Of a stretch of DNA of 64,000 bases, positions 11,229-22,923 are shown piece by piece. Origin of the DNA: Typha latifolia (lineage: Eukaryota; Streptophyta; Magnoliopsida; Poales; Typhaceae); NCBI GenBank assembly GCA_019914945.1, contig CM034103.1, positions 6,882,001 to 6,946,000 on the forward strand. Direction: 5' to 3'. The notes under the pieces were generated by a model that was not told where the DNA came from, made no database searches, and saw nothing but the letters and a program-made list of their open reading frames with translations. The position numbers and the translations under genes were made by a program. The stretch's first letter is position 1, and each line of letters begins with the position of its first letter.

Positions 11229-13825
11229 AGATACACTCCTGTGCACATACAATCATGACATCATCAGATAACACCTGCTAACATATCCATGATCACATAA
11301 TCCATCGCCAAATAAATCATACTATCAACTAAATAAATCTGTTAACATATTAATATCCACGTCCATAATAATATACACTAGACCACTATATAATCTGGCA
11401 GGGCCCACACAGGCTACAACAAACCATCAAGAGACAACTAAATAGCTGATACACAAGTGCTATAAAATCTGACATATACTATACAAATCATTATCTGATA
11501 CAATAAGGTACAAATATAACAAACAACGATACAACTCAATGTCTAGTTAAACTATCTTCTATACCGTCTCGCATCAATAGCTCACCTCATCATCACTCTA
11601 AAATATATTCTCAAGATCTCAGGTCGCTATCACGTACCACAAATCTGAGGGGTTAGAAAAGAAATAAAGAGAGTCATGAGCAAAAGGCTCAGTGAATAGG
11701 CCTTACCCCGAATCAGTGATGCCAAACAGAGAGTAAATCATATACTAGATAATATGAATCAGAAAGATCGGTATAATATCATCATACTAGACTACTGTGC
11801 ACAGTCAATACCCGGTACCCGGCCTCAACATCATGTCCAAAGGCTTAGAGCATACTTCGCCACCCGCAAGAGTATCTCTAATATAACCATACCCCGCCAC
11901 CCGCTAGGGTATCAACATCCATCTAGACCGGGCACCCACATAGTTGATAGAAACCTCGTGAGGATAACTCGCCACATATGCCCTGGCGAACGGCATGTGT
12001 CCGAATGTCTGCTGCGCACACAGACTAACGACCTCAGACGTAAGGCCAACAGGATCGCGACTATGTCGAGCGATCAATCATCTCCAGGCACGCCCTGACC
12101 CTCACGCCCACTCGGGTATCCTCACGCTTTCTATCAACTATCCTATCAATCACATTTTATGTTTTCCTTCTAAATGACAGAGCAAATGCATATATCCAGT
12201 ACGATAACAAGTCAATGCATAACAGGAATTTAGGTAGAATAGGAATCAAGAGAAAATGATGCAATATAGTTTCCAACTGTATCGTCAACACAAGCATACT
12301 CATGCTAATCTATTACATGCATACTCATGCTACAGATCAACTCGGTAAACAATCATAACAGTAGAATCATCTCTAATCATCTCTGTATATATATCACCAA
12401 TGTACTCATATCCCAAATCAGCATAATCAAATGCATGATAAAATATGCTCGACTATAATCATCTCTAGATAAAATCATATAATCATGCTAGAGGCCAAAA
12501 CATGCATGTACATAAATATATAATATAACCTAATTTGAGAAAGGCGTCTAAAGGATAATACTACTCACACTTGATCAGAAGACGCAAACCACGTATCCCT
12601 CGTATCCGCTAATCAACCGAATGACAACTTATCACTAGTAAGATCTACGGGGTCTCAAATAAGGGGGTTCGGGGTCTAAAAATATTTAAGTAGCATGAAG
12701 TTAGCCGTTCATCTAGTTAAAATCCGTTCATATAATATAAGATGATTTAGTAGATTTTAGAATTTCTACTTATCTTTATAACTAGCTAAATTTTAAAAAT
12801 AAAACTATAAATATAGATAAAAAAACTAATTATAATTATATCTTGATTAATTAGAACTATATAACCACTATTTTATAAAATAATAAATAAATACATCTAG
12901 TATTTTATTTGTTACAAAATAATAATGTATAATAGATTATTAGAATTACTTAAAATGTATCTCATAAGAATAATAGTGTATAAATTTGATAATTATAATT
13001 TACAAATCTATATATTACTCTAATAGGGATATAAATAATAAATATAAGTATTACCTATATTTATACCTAATTAATCATTAGCTATACAAATTACAATTAA
13101 TAATAATTATATTGAAGAATATATAATATTATTAAAATAGTTAATGTCTAAATAATCTATTTGCATTAATTAAGAAGAAAATTACCTAAATAAATAACAT
13201 AAATAAAATAATTCATTAATAAATTAATTCTGAGGAAGAAGGAGAAAAAGAAAGAAAGAAAGAAAGAAGGAAGGAAGAAGAAGAAGAGGAGAGGAAGAGA
13301 AGAAAGAGAGGAGGTGGGGGAGGGGGGTTGCGGACCCGGGCCGGCGGGAGGGCACCGGCCGCTGGTGGCCATCCAGCGATCGGCCTCTCGCCGGCGGCTC
13401 GACTCCGACGAGCCCAAGACAAGAGAAAGAGAGCTAGAGAGAGAGAGAGAGAGAGAGAGGGAGGGAGAGGGAGGGAGAGGGAAAGTAGGAAACTTACCCC
13501 GGTGGTGGCAGGTCGGCGGCAGCACGAGGAAAAAGAGAGAAAGTTTGAGAGAGAGAGAGAGAGTTTGAGGGGAGGAGAGAGAGAGACCGAAAGAGAGTGG
13601 GAGAAAGAGAGGCGGCGGGGGGGGTCTTGGCGGTGCCTACGGCGGCGTTGGGGCCCGCCGCGGCCAGCTGGCCACAGCCGGTTGGCTGCGGCGACGCGAG
13701 GGGGGCATGGCACGCTCCCCTCCTGCCACTGCATGGCACGAGCCGGCTACACTGTGGCCGGCCACGTCGTTCCATGTAACTAATTTTTTTTTTTTTTTTT
13801 TTTTTTGTGGGATTGGGTTGTTACA
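11229..13825 (-). mobile_element. LTR F1 (TGTAACAACCC family)
   Basis: Read on the minus strand it begins TGTAACAACCC at 13825. It then has a long A-run, a GC-rich segment, a GA/CT microsatellite (about 13430-13620) and an AT-rich segment (12650-13200). A 3' half follows that is shared with the copies at 32082, 39773 and 42563. Its 3' terminus is missing near 11229. It splits the LTR of element M at 13826. No gag-pol is linked to it, so it is a solo or truncated LTR. Confidence 0.75.
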
Positions 13826-14151
13826 TTTATTCTCGTAGGCATAAAGAGAATTTTACCCATGACTCTCTAGCTTAATGAGAATTTTGACTAGCCTTGTAGG
13901 GCTATTTTCATTATGTTTGCATATTAGGGCATCATGGTTAGTTTGATCTTTTAATTTGCTTTGCCTATAAAGGCTTATGCTCTTCTCTTTTCAATTAATG
14001 AATATTTTTTAGAGTTTTGATATACTAAGTGTTTTGTTGGTGGGTTCCAATGTTGGTGGGTTCTGACACTCTGGTTAGTGAATTTCTCGAGTTCAGTTAT
14101 TTTTGCTTTATTTCTTCTCAAATCTGTGATCAAAATGTTTGTCCAGCATCA
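13826..14151 (+). repeat. Element M 3' LTR remainder
   Basis: This matches the C 3' LTR (23442-23767) from the string TTTATTCTCG onward, ending ...CAGCATCA. It lacks the first ~25 bp because F1 is inserted there. It carries the repeated strings GGTGGGTTCCAA and GGTGGGTTCTGA, as the C LTR carries GGTGGATTCC three times. Confidence 0.75.
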
Positions 14152-14477
14152 AACTATACTTGAGGAAGCTACAAACTAGCTTTAACAAGGGTAAGTCAAT
14201 GATGTTTATCTTGGATCCTGTTTATAGTTGCAAGTTGAAGAAGTATCAACCTTACTGTTGTTATAAACTTGTACCATATATATGATATCCTAACATAGTA
14301 CATACATGCACTTTAATCTCCAAATAGGGAGAGATACAGTAACACCACAAGCAACAAAACATGCATTGACTAACTGGTGACATTTTAGAGTACAAGTTCT
14401 GACTTCTTGATGTGGGCATCATCTTCAATTTGACAAAATAAAGTTGCTTTAGTCTAATTCGGGTCTAATTGAGCTAA
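14152..14477. other. Intron 2 sequence between M and B
   Basis: AT-rich and non-coding. Nothing is recognised in it. Confidence 0.5.
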
Positions 14478-14482
14478 TTATG

Positions 14483-14814
14483 TGATGCAAAACATGGTAG
14501 AGGGAGAAATGAGGGAGAAAAGTAAGAAAGAAAGGAATGGGGTTTCACACCTCCACCCTAAAAATGGTTTCACACCAAAATTCTCCAGAGAGCAAAATCA
14601 CATAATCTTTCATTAACCTCCAAAGAAAATATAACAGATCTATAGATAGACCTACAATGAAATTAAGCAAAAGACACCCTACATAGAAAATAAACAAAAG
14701 ACACTCCAAATAAATAAAAATCATAACTAAATCCCTATAAGAGGGATCATCAACTATCGGCGCCTCCTGCGCTGGTACACACGCCATCGAGTCCTATCAG
14801 TGATATCCGCATCA
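14483..14814 (-). repeat. B 3' LTR, 332 bp
   Basis: It is bounded by TGATGC (14483) and GCATCA (14814), the same termini as the solo LTR at 1060-1388. The left flank is TTATG. The pol frame enters the LTR and stops about 60 bp inside it. Confidence 0.85.
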
Positions 14815-15948
14815 TTTTCCCCGGGTGAGAGAGAATTCGATCCCATTGAGTGTGCTACTCTGTTGCTCTCATACTGCTCTAAGACATCAGGGTGATGCAC
14901 CTCTAAATCGTGGCGATCAAACCACATGTCATCAGATGTAGATCGTCCTTTCCAACGTACTAAATATCGTTGGGTTCCACCTTCTCTAGTTGAAATAATC
15001 TCATCATCTAAAATTTTATCAATTTCGTCTGCTGTGTTTGGTAGAATATTAGGAAGTGGAGGTAAAGAGAGTCTCTCATAAACAGGCTTATTGGTATGTT
15101 CAATATCTAGTGGGTTATCTGGAGTAAAATTCGAACCTTTATAAGCTACTAGATCCTCAATATTAAAAGTAGAACTGATGCCGAAATCATTGGAGAGATC
15201 TAAAACATAAGTATTATCATTAATTTTCTTCAGAATTTTAAAAGGTCCTGCACTTCGTGCATGCAACTTTTTGACAGTTCCACGTGGGAACCGTTCCGGA
15301 CGTATCCAGACCATCATAGTCTCCAACATTAAATTCTTGAATCTCCTTCTTAGATCAGATCGAATTTTATAGTTAGTATTATTTTAAGCAATTCTGTTAC
15401 TGTTCTCTTTATGCAAGTCATGAATATGTAATGCGAATGCAGATGCATACTCAGACAACCTATGATAATGGGTCATAGGAATGAGATCTATAGGTTGTCT
15501 AGGTTTGTGGACTACCTCAGTTAGACTTAGACCTATAGATCTATTAACAGAATTATTATATGCAAATTTAGCAATTGGTAGTTTTTGATCCTAGTCTTAG
15601 ACTTTTGGCGACAAGAGTTCTCAGTAGGTTACCTAAACTCCTATTGACTACTTCAGCTTGCCCGTCAATTTGTGGGTGGAAAGAGGTTGAATACTGAAGC
15701 TTGATTCCCATCTTATGCCATAGAGTTTTTCAAAAATAGCTAGTGAATTTCACATCCTTATCTGATACAATAGTTTTTGGTAGCCCATGCAGCCTAACGA
15801 TTTCATCAAAATAAATTTTAGCAACTCGAGAGACATCAAAAGTTCGAGAATAGAATATAAAGTGGGCCATCTTTGAAAATCGATCTACTACCACAAGAAT
15901 GGAATCGTGCTTTCCAGTAGTCTTTGGAAGTCCAAGTACGAAGTCCAT
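14754..15948 (-). pseudogene. B integrase core, C-terminus and chromodomain
   Basis: The core reads [12 protein letters not shown] with the first catalytic Asp, then [11 protein letters not shown] with the second, in one frame (15730-15948). The third catalytic region (HPQIDGQAEVVNRSL) is in another frame near 15640-15690. From 15329 a clean 191-codon frame covers the integrase C-terminal domain (RFPRGTVKKLHARSAGPFKI) and a chromodomain (IDKILDDEI, YLVRWKG, DDMWFDRHDL). It ends in an arginine-rich tail coded inside the LTR. The chromodomain is thought to direct insertion by binding marked chromatin. Frameshifts between the two blocks make the gene inactive. Confidence 0.8.
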
Positions 15949-16026
15949 ACTAACATCTTATCAAGAACAATTAGGAACAGGTAGAGGCGTGTACAATCCC
16001 GTATTTTGCTTACGCTGCTTAGCGAG

Positions 16027-16893
16027 TGATACGATTCGGACTTCACCGATGTCGTCTCGAGCATGGATACATTGTTATGAGTGTCTTTTATTCTTGTTTT
16101 AGTGTTTAATTTAAAGAAAAATAAGTTTTATGTATGTCGCGTTCGAACACGGGTGGGGTGCGTTCGAACGCGGGTGGGGTGCGTTCGAACGCGGGTGGGG
16201 TGCGTTCGAACGCGGGTGGGGTGTGTTCGAACGTGCTTGCGAACGCCTGCATCAGGTTCGCAAATACAGAGAACACAAAATTTGCGTTCGAGCGCGTTCG
16301 ACGAAAATCCACTATTTTTAGGGTTAATAATTGTCATTTTTGAATTGTTTGGTTAGCCTCTAAAGGCATGGATAGCAACTAAGGAGTTATTATTGAATGA
16401 ATTGAGTTTTTCTCTAGTATTCTTCTCCCACGTTCTCTCATTCCCCGGCGCCGCCACTTCTAGCCTCCCTCGACCGGCCATTCACCTTAGTCCCTTAGGG
16501 CGGCCCACTCCTCCCCCTTCTTCCAATCTATCTAATACCTTGCCCTAACCCCTTCCATCATCCCTAATCCTTCCACCACCACTTACTCACTGGTGCCACC
16601 CCATTACCGCCGGTCTACCACCATCCATCATCACCTAGGATCTCGTGCCTCCATCCACGGATCCATAGACGGACTCCCTGACGTTCGTCTCGGACGATAT
16701 CTCGAGATCCCACTGTTCGATTTCTCTGAAATTAGATTTATTGGAAAGCTCTTCTCCAGGGCTACAACATACCAAAATTTTATGTTGATCCGACGGCTGC
16801 ATTTTCCGATATCCATTTCCAAAATTTTGTGCCAGATTCTGTCCAGATCTGAAAATAGAATAAATCGAACCTTAGCCCAAGAGGAGATCGTAC
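16027..16893 (+). mobile_element. Solo LTR of the A family inside B integrase
   Basis: It starts TGATACGATTCGGACTTCAC, identical to the A LTRs, and ends near GATCGTACC. It contains four near-perfect copies of the 19-bp unit GTTCGAACGCGGGTGGGGTG in a row at about 16140-16235. It interrupts the integrase zinc region: on the minus strand the host reads C-H-A-C-Q-L before and L-A-K-Q-R-K after. Flanks GCGAG and CAAAG may be a decayed target duplication. Confidence 0.8.
16139..16310 (+). promoter_or_regulatory. Palindrome array in solo LTR
   Basis: The array has a perfect four-fold tandem repeat of a 19-bp unit, followed by the shared segments CTGCATCAGGTTCGCAAA and ACAGAGAAC and a final GCGTTCGACG. 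The TATA box seen in other copies is mutated here (GCCTCTAAAGGC). Confidence 0.55.
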
Positions 16894-16895
16894 CA

Positions 16896-17760
16896 AAGTT
16901 GACATGCGTGACATCGACTAACAAGTCTCATAACATCACTCTTAAGGTTTGGCCAGAAAAATCAATGTTCCGTACCCTCATTAGTTTTCGCATGCCCAAA
17001 ATGTCCTACTAAACCCTTAGCATTAGGAGTGAAAACGGATCGGATACGGATCGGATAGTGCTCAACCCATATCCGGATCCGTATTTTTAGTTCGGATACG
17101 GATTCGGATACGGATATTAGACGGATAGTAAAATTTAAAACCATATCCTAACTAAACGGATACGGATAATTTTCGGATAAAGGATCGGATCTTAAACGGA
17201 TATTGATTAAATTTGAAATAATTGTAATATTTTATTTAAATATAATTAACACAAAATTATTAAGAGTTTTATAACAAATAATTTTTTTGTATGTCAAATA
17301 TATAAAATTAGAGAAATTAATCTCTATAAATAATATATAACGTATTATTAGTAATAATATTAATACTTACTATTTAAATAAGCAAATTAAAAACTGTAAA
17401 TTATTTAAAAAAATATGCGGATAAACGGATATCCGATATCCGTATCCGAATCCGAAAAATATATCTGACCCGTATCCGAATCCGTATCTGAATTTTTTTC
17501 AAAAATTCTATCCGTATCCGAATCCGAATCCGAATCGGATAGAAATTTTTTATCCGAATCCGATCCGAGTCGGGTCGGATAGCGGGTCGGGTCGGAGTTA
17601 ATCCGACCCGTTTTCACCCCTACTTAGCATGCAATTCCCAAATTAAAAATTTCCTTAACGAGGTGCTAGGAATGCATAACTTTTGAGATTTAAATAGATA
17701 GCCATCCTGTAAGATAAAACCATCTATTTCTTAAGTCACTCCGTCGCTTAATAAATTGTA
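16896..17760 (-). pseudogene. B integrase zinc region, split by hAT element
   Basis: On the minus strand the frame before the core reads DGYLFK-like and LCIPSTSLR strings (17631-17760). After the hAT element it continues with KGLVGHFGHAKTNEG and then C-H-A-C (16896-17023). This corresponds to the HHCC zinc domain of integrase. The hAT target duplication lies exactly at the HAKG codons. Confidence 0.7.
17024..17622. mobile_element. Ac-like non-autonomous hAT element, 599 bp
   Basis: The termini are TAGGAGTGAAAACGG and CCGTTTTCACCCCTA, a 15-bp inverted repeat with one mismatch. They are flanked by the perfect 8-bp repeat CTTAGCAT at 17016-17023 and 17623-17630. The end sequence is close to that of the maize Ac/Ds group. 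Both subterminal regions are packed with CGGATA/TATCCG repeats, and the centre is AT-rich without coding capacity. The copy is well preserved and inserted in element B. Confidence 0.93.
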
Positions 17761-17799
17761 TGAAAATCCGGACATGATTCATATTTAGTTTTAATTTTA

Positions 17800-18520
17800 T
17801 CAAATCCTATTACTTCCGCATTCATCCTTGAAAGAAGATTTGCGACGACTCAGTGCATCAGCCGCTTTGTTGTCTGCCTCCAATTTGTGTTGCAACGTGT
17901 ACATATAGTCCTGGAGAAATTCAACCCACTTGCCGTGTCTAGCGTTAAGCTTCTTCTGGGAGTTAAGGTAACGAAGAGCTTCATAGTCAGAGAAGATTAC
18001 AAATTCTTGAGGAACTAAATAATGCCTCCAGTAGTGAAGAAATTGAACCATAGCATAAAATTCCTTATTGTAAGTGGTATACTGTTGTCTGGTTTCATTC
18101 AGCTTTTCACGAAAGTAGGCAATCGGATGACCTTCCTAGCTCAGGATTCCTCCTATACCAACTCCAAAAGATCACAAGCGACCTCAAAAATTTTAGTAAA
18201 ATCTGGGAGTCGCATGACAGGAGCTTCCACCATTTTCTTCTTGATTTCAGCGAAAGCTCTGGTAGCACTTACTGACAACTCAAATTCACCCTTCTTGAGG
18301 CATTCAGTTTTTGGAGCCATAATGATACTAAACCCCCTGATGAACTGACGATTGAAGGTAGCGAGCCCATAAAAACTTCTCACGTCTCTTATAGTACGGG
18401 GTTCAGGCCATTCATTAATAGCTTTGACCTTATCAAGGTCAGCAGACACTCCTTCGGATGAAACAATGAAACCCAAGAAAACAACTTTGTTTGTCAGAAA
18501 GATACATTTCTTAGGGTTAT
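17800..18520 (-). pseudogene. B reverse transcriptase tail and RNase H
   Basis: The RT tail reads KKCIFL-like and FLGFIVSSEGVSAD strings, then VRSFYGLATFNRQFI. RNase H shows EFVIFSDYEALRYLNSQ and ends with NKAADALSRR near 17840. The frame is broken between 18051 and 18153. The RT catalytic aspartates would lie beyond the truncation at 18520. Confidence 0.75.
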
Positions 18521-21144
18521 TTGATCATGATGTAACTATTTTTAGGCGTTCCAACTCGTGCTCTTTCAATTTTGAAGGCAAAAAGATTAAGATAAATCCT
18601 ATGCGCCCTAAAATAATTAATAAAGATAACAAGAAAAATGCTCCAAGTAAAAAGGGTTTGCACATAATAAATTCTAAAGAATTTCAAAATGAAGCAAACC
18701 AAGGCTCTATTGTGTTTGCCTTGGTGGCTCGTGAAGTTGGGAGCACTACCCGCACTCCATCATTCGACGAATCTGCTCCTATACTAAATGAGTTTCAAGA
18801 TGTATTCCCGGATGATCTGCCGGACCAATTGCCTCCTTTACGCGATATCCAACATGCAATTGACTTTGTCCCTAGAGCGCCTCTCCCAAACTTGCCACAC
18901 TATTGAACGAACCCCAAAGAACATGCTGAACTGCAACATCAGGTAAATGAACTTCTTATGAAGGGTTTCATCCGCGAGAGCCTAAACCTTTGTGCTGTGC
19001 CTGCCTTGCTCACGCCAAAGAAGGATAGGTCCTAGCGATGTGTGTCAATAGTCGAGCCATTAATAGAATAATTGTCAAATATCATTTTCCTATTCCACGA
19101 CTTAATGACATGCTTGATATGATGGCGGGAGCTTCAATTTTCTCTAAGATCGATCTTAAAAGTGGTTATCACTAAATCCGAATTCACCCAGGCGATAAAT
19201 GGAAAACTACTTTGAAGATAAAAGACGGGTTGTATGAATAGTTGGTAATGCCTTTCAGTTTATCAAATGTCTCAAGCACTTTCAGGCATGTTATGACACA
19301 AGTGCTTCGCCCATTCATAGGAAAATTTCTTGTGGTGTATTTTGATGACATTTTGATTTATAGTCAATCAAAAGATCTTCATTTGGACTATTTGCGTCAA
19401 GTTTGTCTAGCGCTTCATGCTACTCAACTATATGGCAATAGGAAGAAGTGTTCTTTTCTTGTCGATCAAGTCATCTTTTTAGGATTTGTGGTTACTTCAG
19501 AAGGAGTCCGCACTACCCAGAGAAGATCAAGGCAATTGTTGATTGGTCGGAACCACGAAATATTCATGATGTGCGTAGCTTTCATGGCCTTGCTACTTTT
19601 TATCGCCGCTTCATTCGAGGGTTTAGTATTATCATGTCGCTGATCACTGCTTGCTTGAAGAAAGGAGATTTTCATTGGAGTAAAGTAGCAAATAAGGCTT
19701 TTGAGATTAAGAAGAAAATGACAATAGCACCTGTAATGCGTCTTCTTGACTTTTCTAAAGCTTTCGAGGTGGAATGTGATGCCTCAGGCATCGGGATTGG
19801 CGGTGTCCTTAGCTAGGAATGCCATCATATTGCCTATTTCAACGAAAAACTAAATGAGGCTAAGCAAAAGTACTCCACTTACGATAAAGAATTTTATGTT
19901 GTTATTCAAGCTTTATGCTATTGGCGCCATTATTTACTTCCACATGAATTCGTACTTTATTCCGACCACGAAGCTCTTCGATTCCTAAATTCTCAGAAGA
20001 AACTAAATTCAAAACATGCTCGTTGGATCAAGTTCTTACAGGATTACACTTTTGTACTCAAACATAAATCTGGGGTTGAGAATAAGGCGGCTGATGTGCT
20101 TAGCCGAAGGGTTAACCTTCTATCTGCCATTAGCATCAAAGTTACTGGGTTTGACAAAATGAAGGAAGATTATACTTGTCCGGACTTTAACAAAATCGTT
20201 CTCACTTTGCTGACTGATCCGAACCTAGCTTTAAACAGTTATTCCCTCCAAGACGGTTACCTGTTTAAGGCTAACAAGCTTTGTGTTCCCCGTACGTCCG
20301 TGCGTGACTTCCTTGTTTGGGAGATCCATGTTGATGGCATATCAGGTCATTTTAGACGTGATAAAACCATTAAGAAAGTGGAGCACCAATTCTACTGGCC
20401 AAGTCTCAAACGTGACGTTGCAAAATTAGTTGGTCAATGTAGGACTTGTCAGTTAGCAAAGCACAGAAAATAAAACACTGGACTTTACACTCCGTTACCT
20501 GTGCCTGATCACCTGTGGCAGGATGCTAGTATAGATTTTGTCCTGGGATTGCCTCGCACATTTAAAAAACATGATTCAATCCTCGTGGTTGTGGATCGCT
20601 TCTCTAAGATGGCCCATTTTATTCCTTGTGCTAAGACCTCTGATGCGTCACAAGTGGCTAAATTATACTTTGCCCATATCGTTAAGTTATATGGTCTTCC
20701 AAAAACTATTGTTTTCGACCGGGATGTTCACTTTATGAGCTATTTTTAGAAAACCTTATGGCATATAGTTGGCACAAAATTAAAATTTTCTACTGCCTAT
20801 CATCCTCAAACCAATGGTCAAACCGAGGTCGTTAATCGTAGTCTTGAAAATCTTTTGCGCTGTCTCATGGGTAATCATAACAAAAACTGAGATACCATTC
20901 TTCCTATAGCCTAATTTGCATACAATAACTCCATTAATAGGTCTATTGGCATGAGCCCATTTGAAGTTGTTCATGGTTTTAAAGCACACAAACCTCTAAA
21001 TCTATTGCCTATGTCATCTCACTCTAGAGTCTCTGAATCTGCCGAAGCATTTGCATATCATGTTCATTCTTTGCATCAAGAGATCACTAAGCGAATTGAG
21101 GCAAATAATCACCAGTATAAAATGCATGCCAACTTGCACAAACG
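18521..21144 (+). pseudogene. C RT, RNase H and integrase (first part)
   Basis: The linker ends with ILNEFQDVFPDDLP, the usual start of Ty3 RT. RT shows a readable active site [11 protein letters not shown] (about 19330-19365). RNase H follows, with VECDASG and ADVLSRR. The integrase zinc region has GHFRRDKT and CRTCQLAKHRK. The core has [12 protein letters not shown] and [11 protein letters not shown], where Phe replaces the usual Ser before the Asp. [15 protein letters not shown] follows near 20800-20850. The frame changes at about 19060-19240 and 19500, and there are stops at 18904, 19817, 20471 and 20747. Confidence 0.8.
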
Positions 21145-22923
21145 TGTCACGACCCGAAATAGGAATCATGACCGGCCATGCATCTCAATATGCTTGAGAT
21201 ATACGAAACCTTATTAATACTTTCTACGTGTACGATGGCAAAATAAATAAATAAAATAAAAATCTATTTTATTAAATTCAAAACTAATTGCAATAAACAT
21301 AAAACAATGTTAATATTTTTGAGTCTCTAAACTAAATAAATAAAACTTCTAATCTAAAGCATAAAATCTAAAAGAGCGGAAAAGTAAATAGGTGAATCCT
21401 AAGTGGAGATAGAGTCCGGGTACATCTCTCTCAGTCGCCCAGCTGATTATTACCTGAGATAGATAAATAAATACAAAAAAAAAGAATCCATGAGCCAACA
21501 ACTATAGCTCAATGAGTGGAATCCACTCGAAAATCAAATAAATTTTAAATCATATTAATGCTGAATAAAATTAAACTAAAAACAACAATATACATAACAA
21601 TATGCAATAGGCATGCTCTTTAAATAATAACAATAATAATTTAATATAGAGAGTCACAACTTGCACGTACGGATTTAATATTTGCACTAAATTTAATATT
21701 TGCACAAAGTATGGTGATGCACTGAGTATAATGATTAAATGCACACAGACAATATAACAATTAAATTTTTGCACGTACGGATAAAATAAATAGATTTGCA
21801 CACAGAAATTGTAACAATTAAATTTTTGCACGTAAGGGTGAAATAAATAATTTTCACACAGAAAATTTACATTATCTAACAAGTATGAAATATAATAAAA
21901 TAAATGTGAGTGAATCCACTCACCTGAGTCTAGGCAGGACAACCGAAATCTCAAATCTCTAGCTCACGTACTAAAAATCACCATCTTAAATAATAAATAA
22001 TAATAATAAAATTAATTTGAATAATATCAATATTTTTAAATTTTAAAAACTAAAAAGAACTAAAATAGGTTTAATTTACCTAATGGATTGGGCTAGGCTA
22101 CTGCTGGCCCGGCCTAGCCCAAAACTAAGTGGATTGGGCTACGAGCTAACCCGCAACCCACCCATTTAAATGGTTCAGTTCGGGTCGGGTCTTTGGATCC
22201 AAAATCCAATCCGAACCCGAACCCGAAACTAAATAGAAAAGGGTTGGCTCGGGTTAAACCCGAGCCCTACCCACAGCCTTCTCTTCCCACGACCAACGCG
22301 AGGAAGAGAAGGATCGAGGGAGAGAGTGGCCGCCGGCGGCCCTGCCAGCGGCGGTTCACGGCCGGCTCTCTCTCTCTCTCTCTTTTTTGTCGTCCTCACG
22401 AGATGGAAAACCCGTTACCGGCAGTCGACTCCAATGCCGATGACGACCGGAGCCACGAGGGCTCTTCCAAAAGGCAACCATGGCGCAAGACCAACAGCTT
22501 GGAGCTCTCAAGCACGAGTAGCAGGCGCCCGAAGCCGCCGACCGGTGAGAGTTGTCGGCAAAGCCGAAATCCCCAATTTAGGTATTTCTAATTTACTCTA
22601 TTAAACTTTAATTAAAATTTATGGGTGGGAGAGGGCTTACCAACGAGTCGTATGGTGGTCTTTGATTGCTCCGGTGCTGCTCCGGCGATCCGATTCCACA
22701 GCGACGACTCCGACGGTGAGAAAAAAAAAAGAAAACGAATGAGGGGAAGAAGAGAGGAGGGAGAGGGGGCTGAGGGGATTAAGGAGAGAGAAAAATTTAA
22801 GGTTTAATTTATAGATTAAGAGATGATCAAATCTAATCCGATTCGGATTAGATAAAATCCTTTTTGCGCCTCGTCATGTGCACCCTCCTCTCTAACCCAA
22901 AAAAAAAATTTCTGATTCTGACA
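21145..22923 (-). mobile_element. Solo LTR N, TSD AAACG
   Basis: This 1779-bp block begins TGTCACGACCC and ends GATTCTGACA. It is flanked by perfect 5-bp repeats AAACG at 21140-21144 and 22924-22928. It is homologous to LTR O (5295-7539), mostly in inverted orientation. The minus strand is the likely sense strand, because a TATA box and CT-rich leader sit near the TGTCAG end. Compared with O it lacks about 450 bp. Removing it rejoins C integrase. Confidence 0.92.
22402..22590 (+). other. Antisense reading frame conserved with LTR O
   Basis: From the ATG at 22402 this frame encodes 62 codons, ending in SRNPQFRYF and then a stop. It aligns gap-free to the frame at 5683-5868 in the distant copy O. 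The last codons overlap an AG|GTAT splice-donor-like site. An upstream extension to 22193 is not shared. No family is recognised. Confidence 0.35.

Larger units (their letters stand above)
14483..18520 (-). mobile_element. Ty3 chromovirus B, 5'-truncated
   Basis: On the minus strand one reads the last third of RT, RNase H, the integrase zinc region, the integrase core, the chromodomain and a short 3' LTR. The short (332 bp) LTR and C-terminal chromodomain fit a Reina-like chromovirus; this clade call is a guess from organisation. The element is interrupted by an hAT element and by a solo LTR. It ends abruptly inside RT at about 18520, where oppositely oriented element C begins. No 5' LTR, gag or protease is present. 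Confidence 0.8.

Noticed and set aside
13166..13783. Long overlapping open frames on both strands (up to 172 codons)
   Set aside because: They run through GA/CT microsatellite and GC-rich LTR F1 sequence, giving low-complexity Ser/Leu or Arg/Glu text. They are chance frames.
16130..16350. Regularly spaced repeats resembling a CRISPR array
   Set aside because: The repeats are palindromic tandem units inside an LTR with matching copies in other LTRs. There are no unique spacers, and this is a plant nuclear genome.
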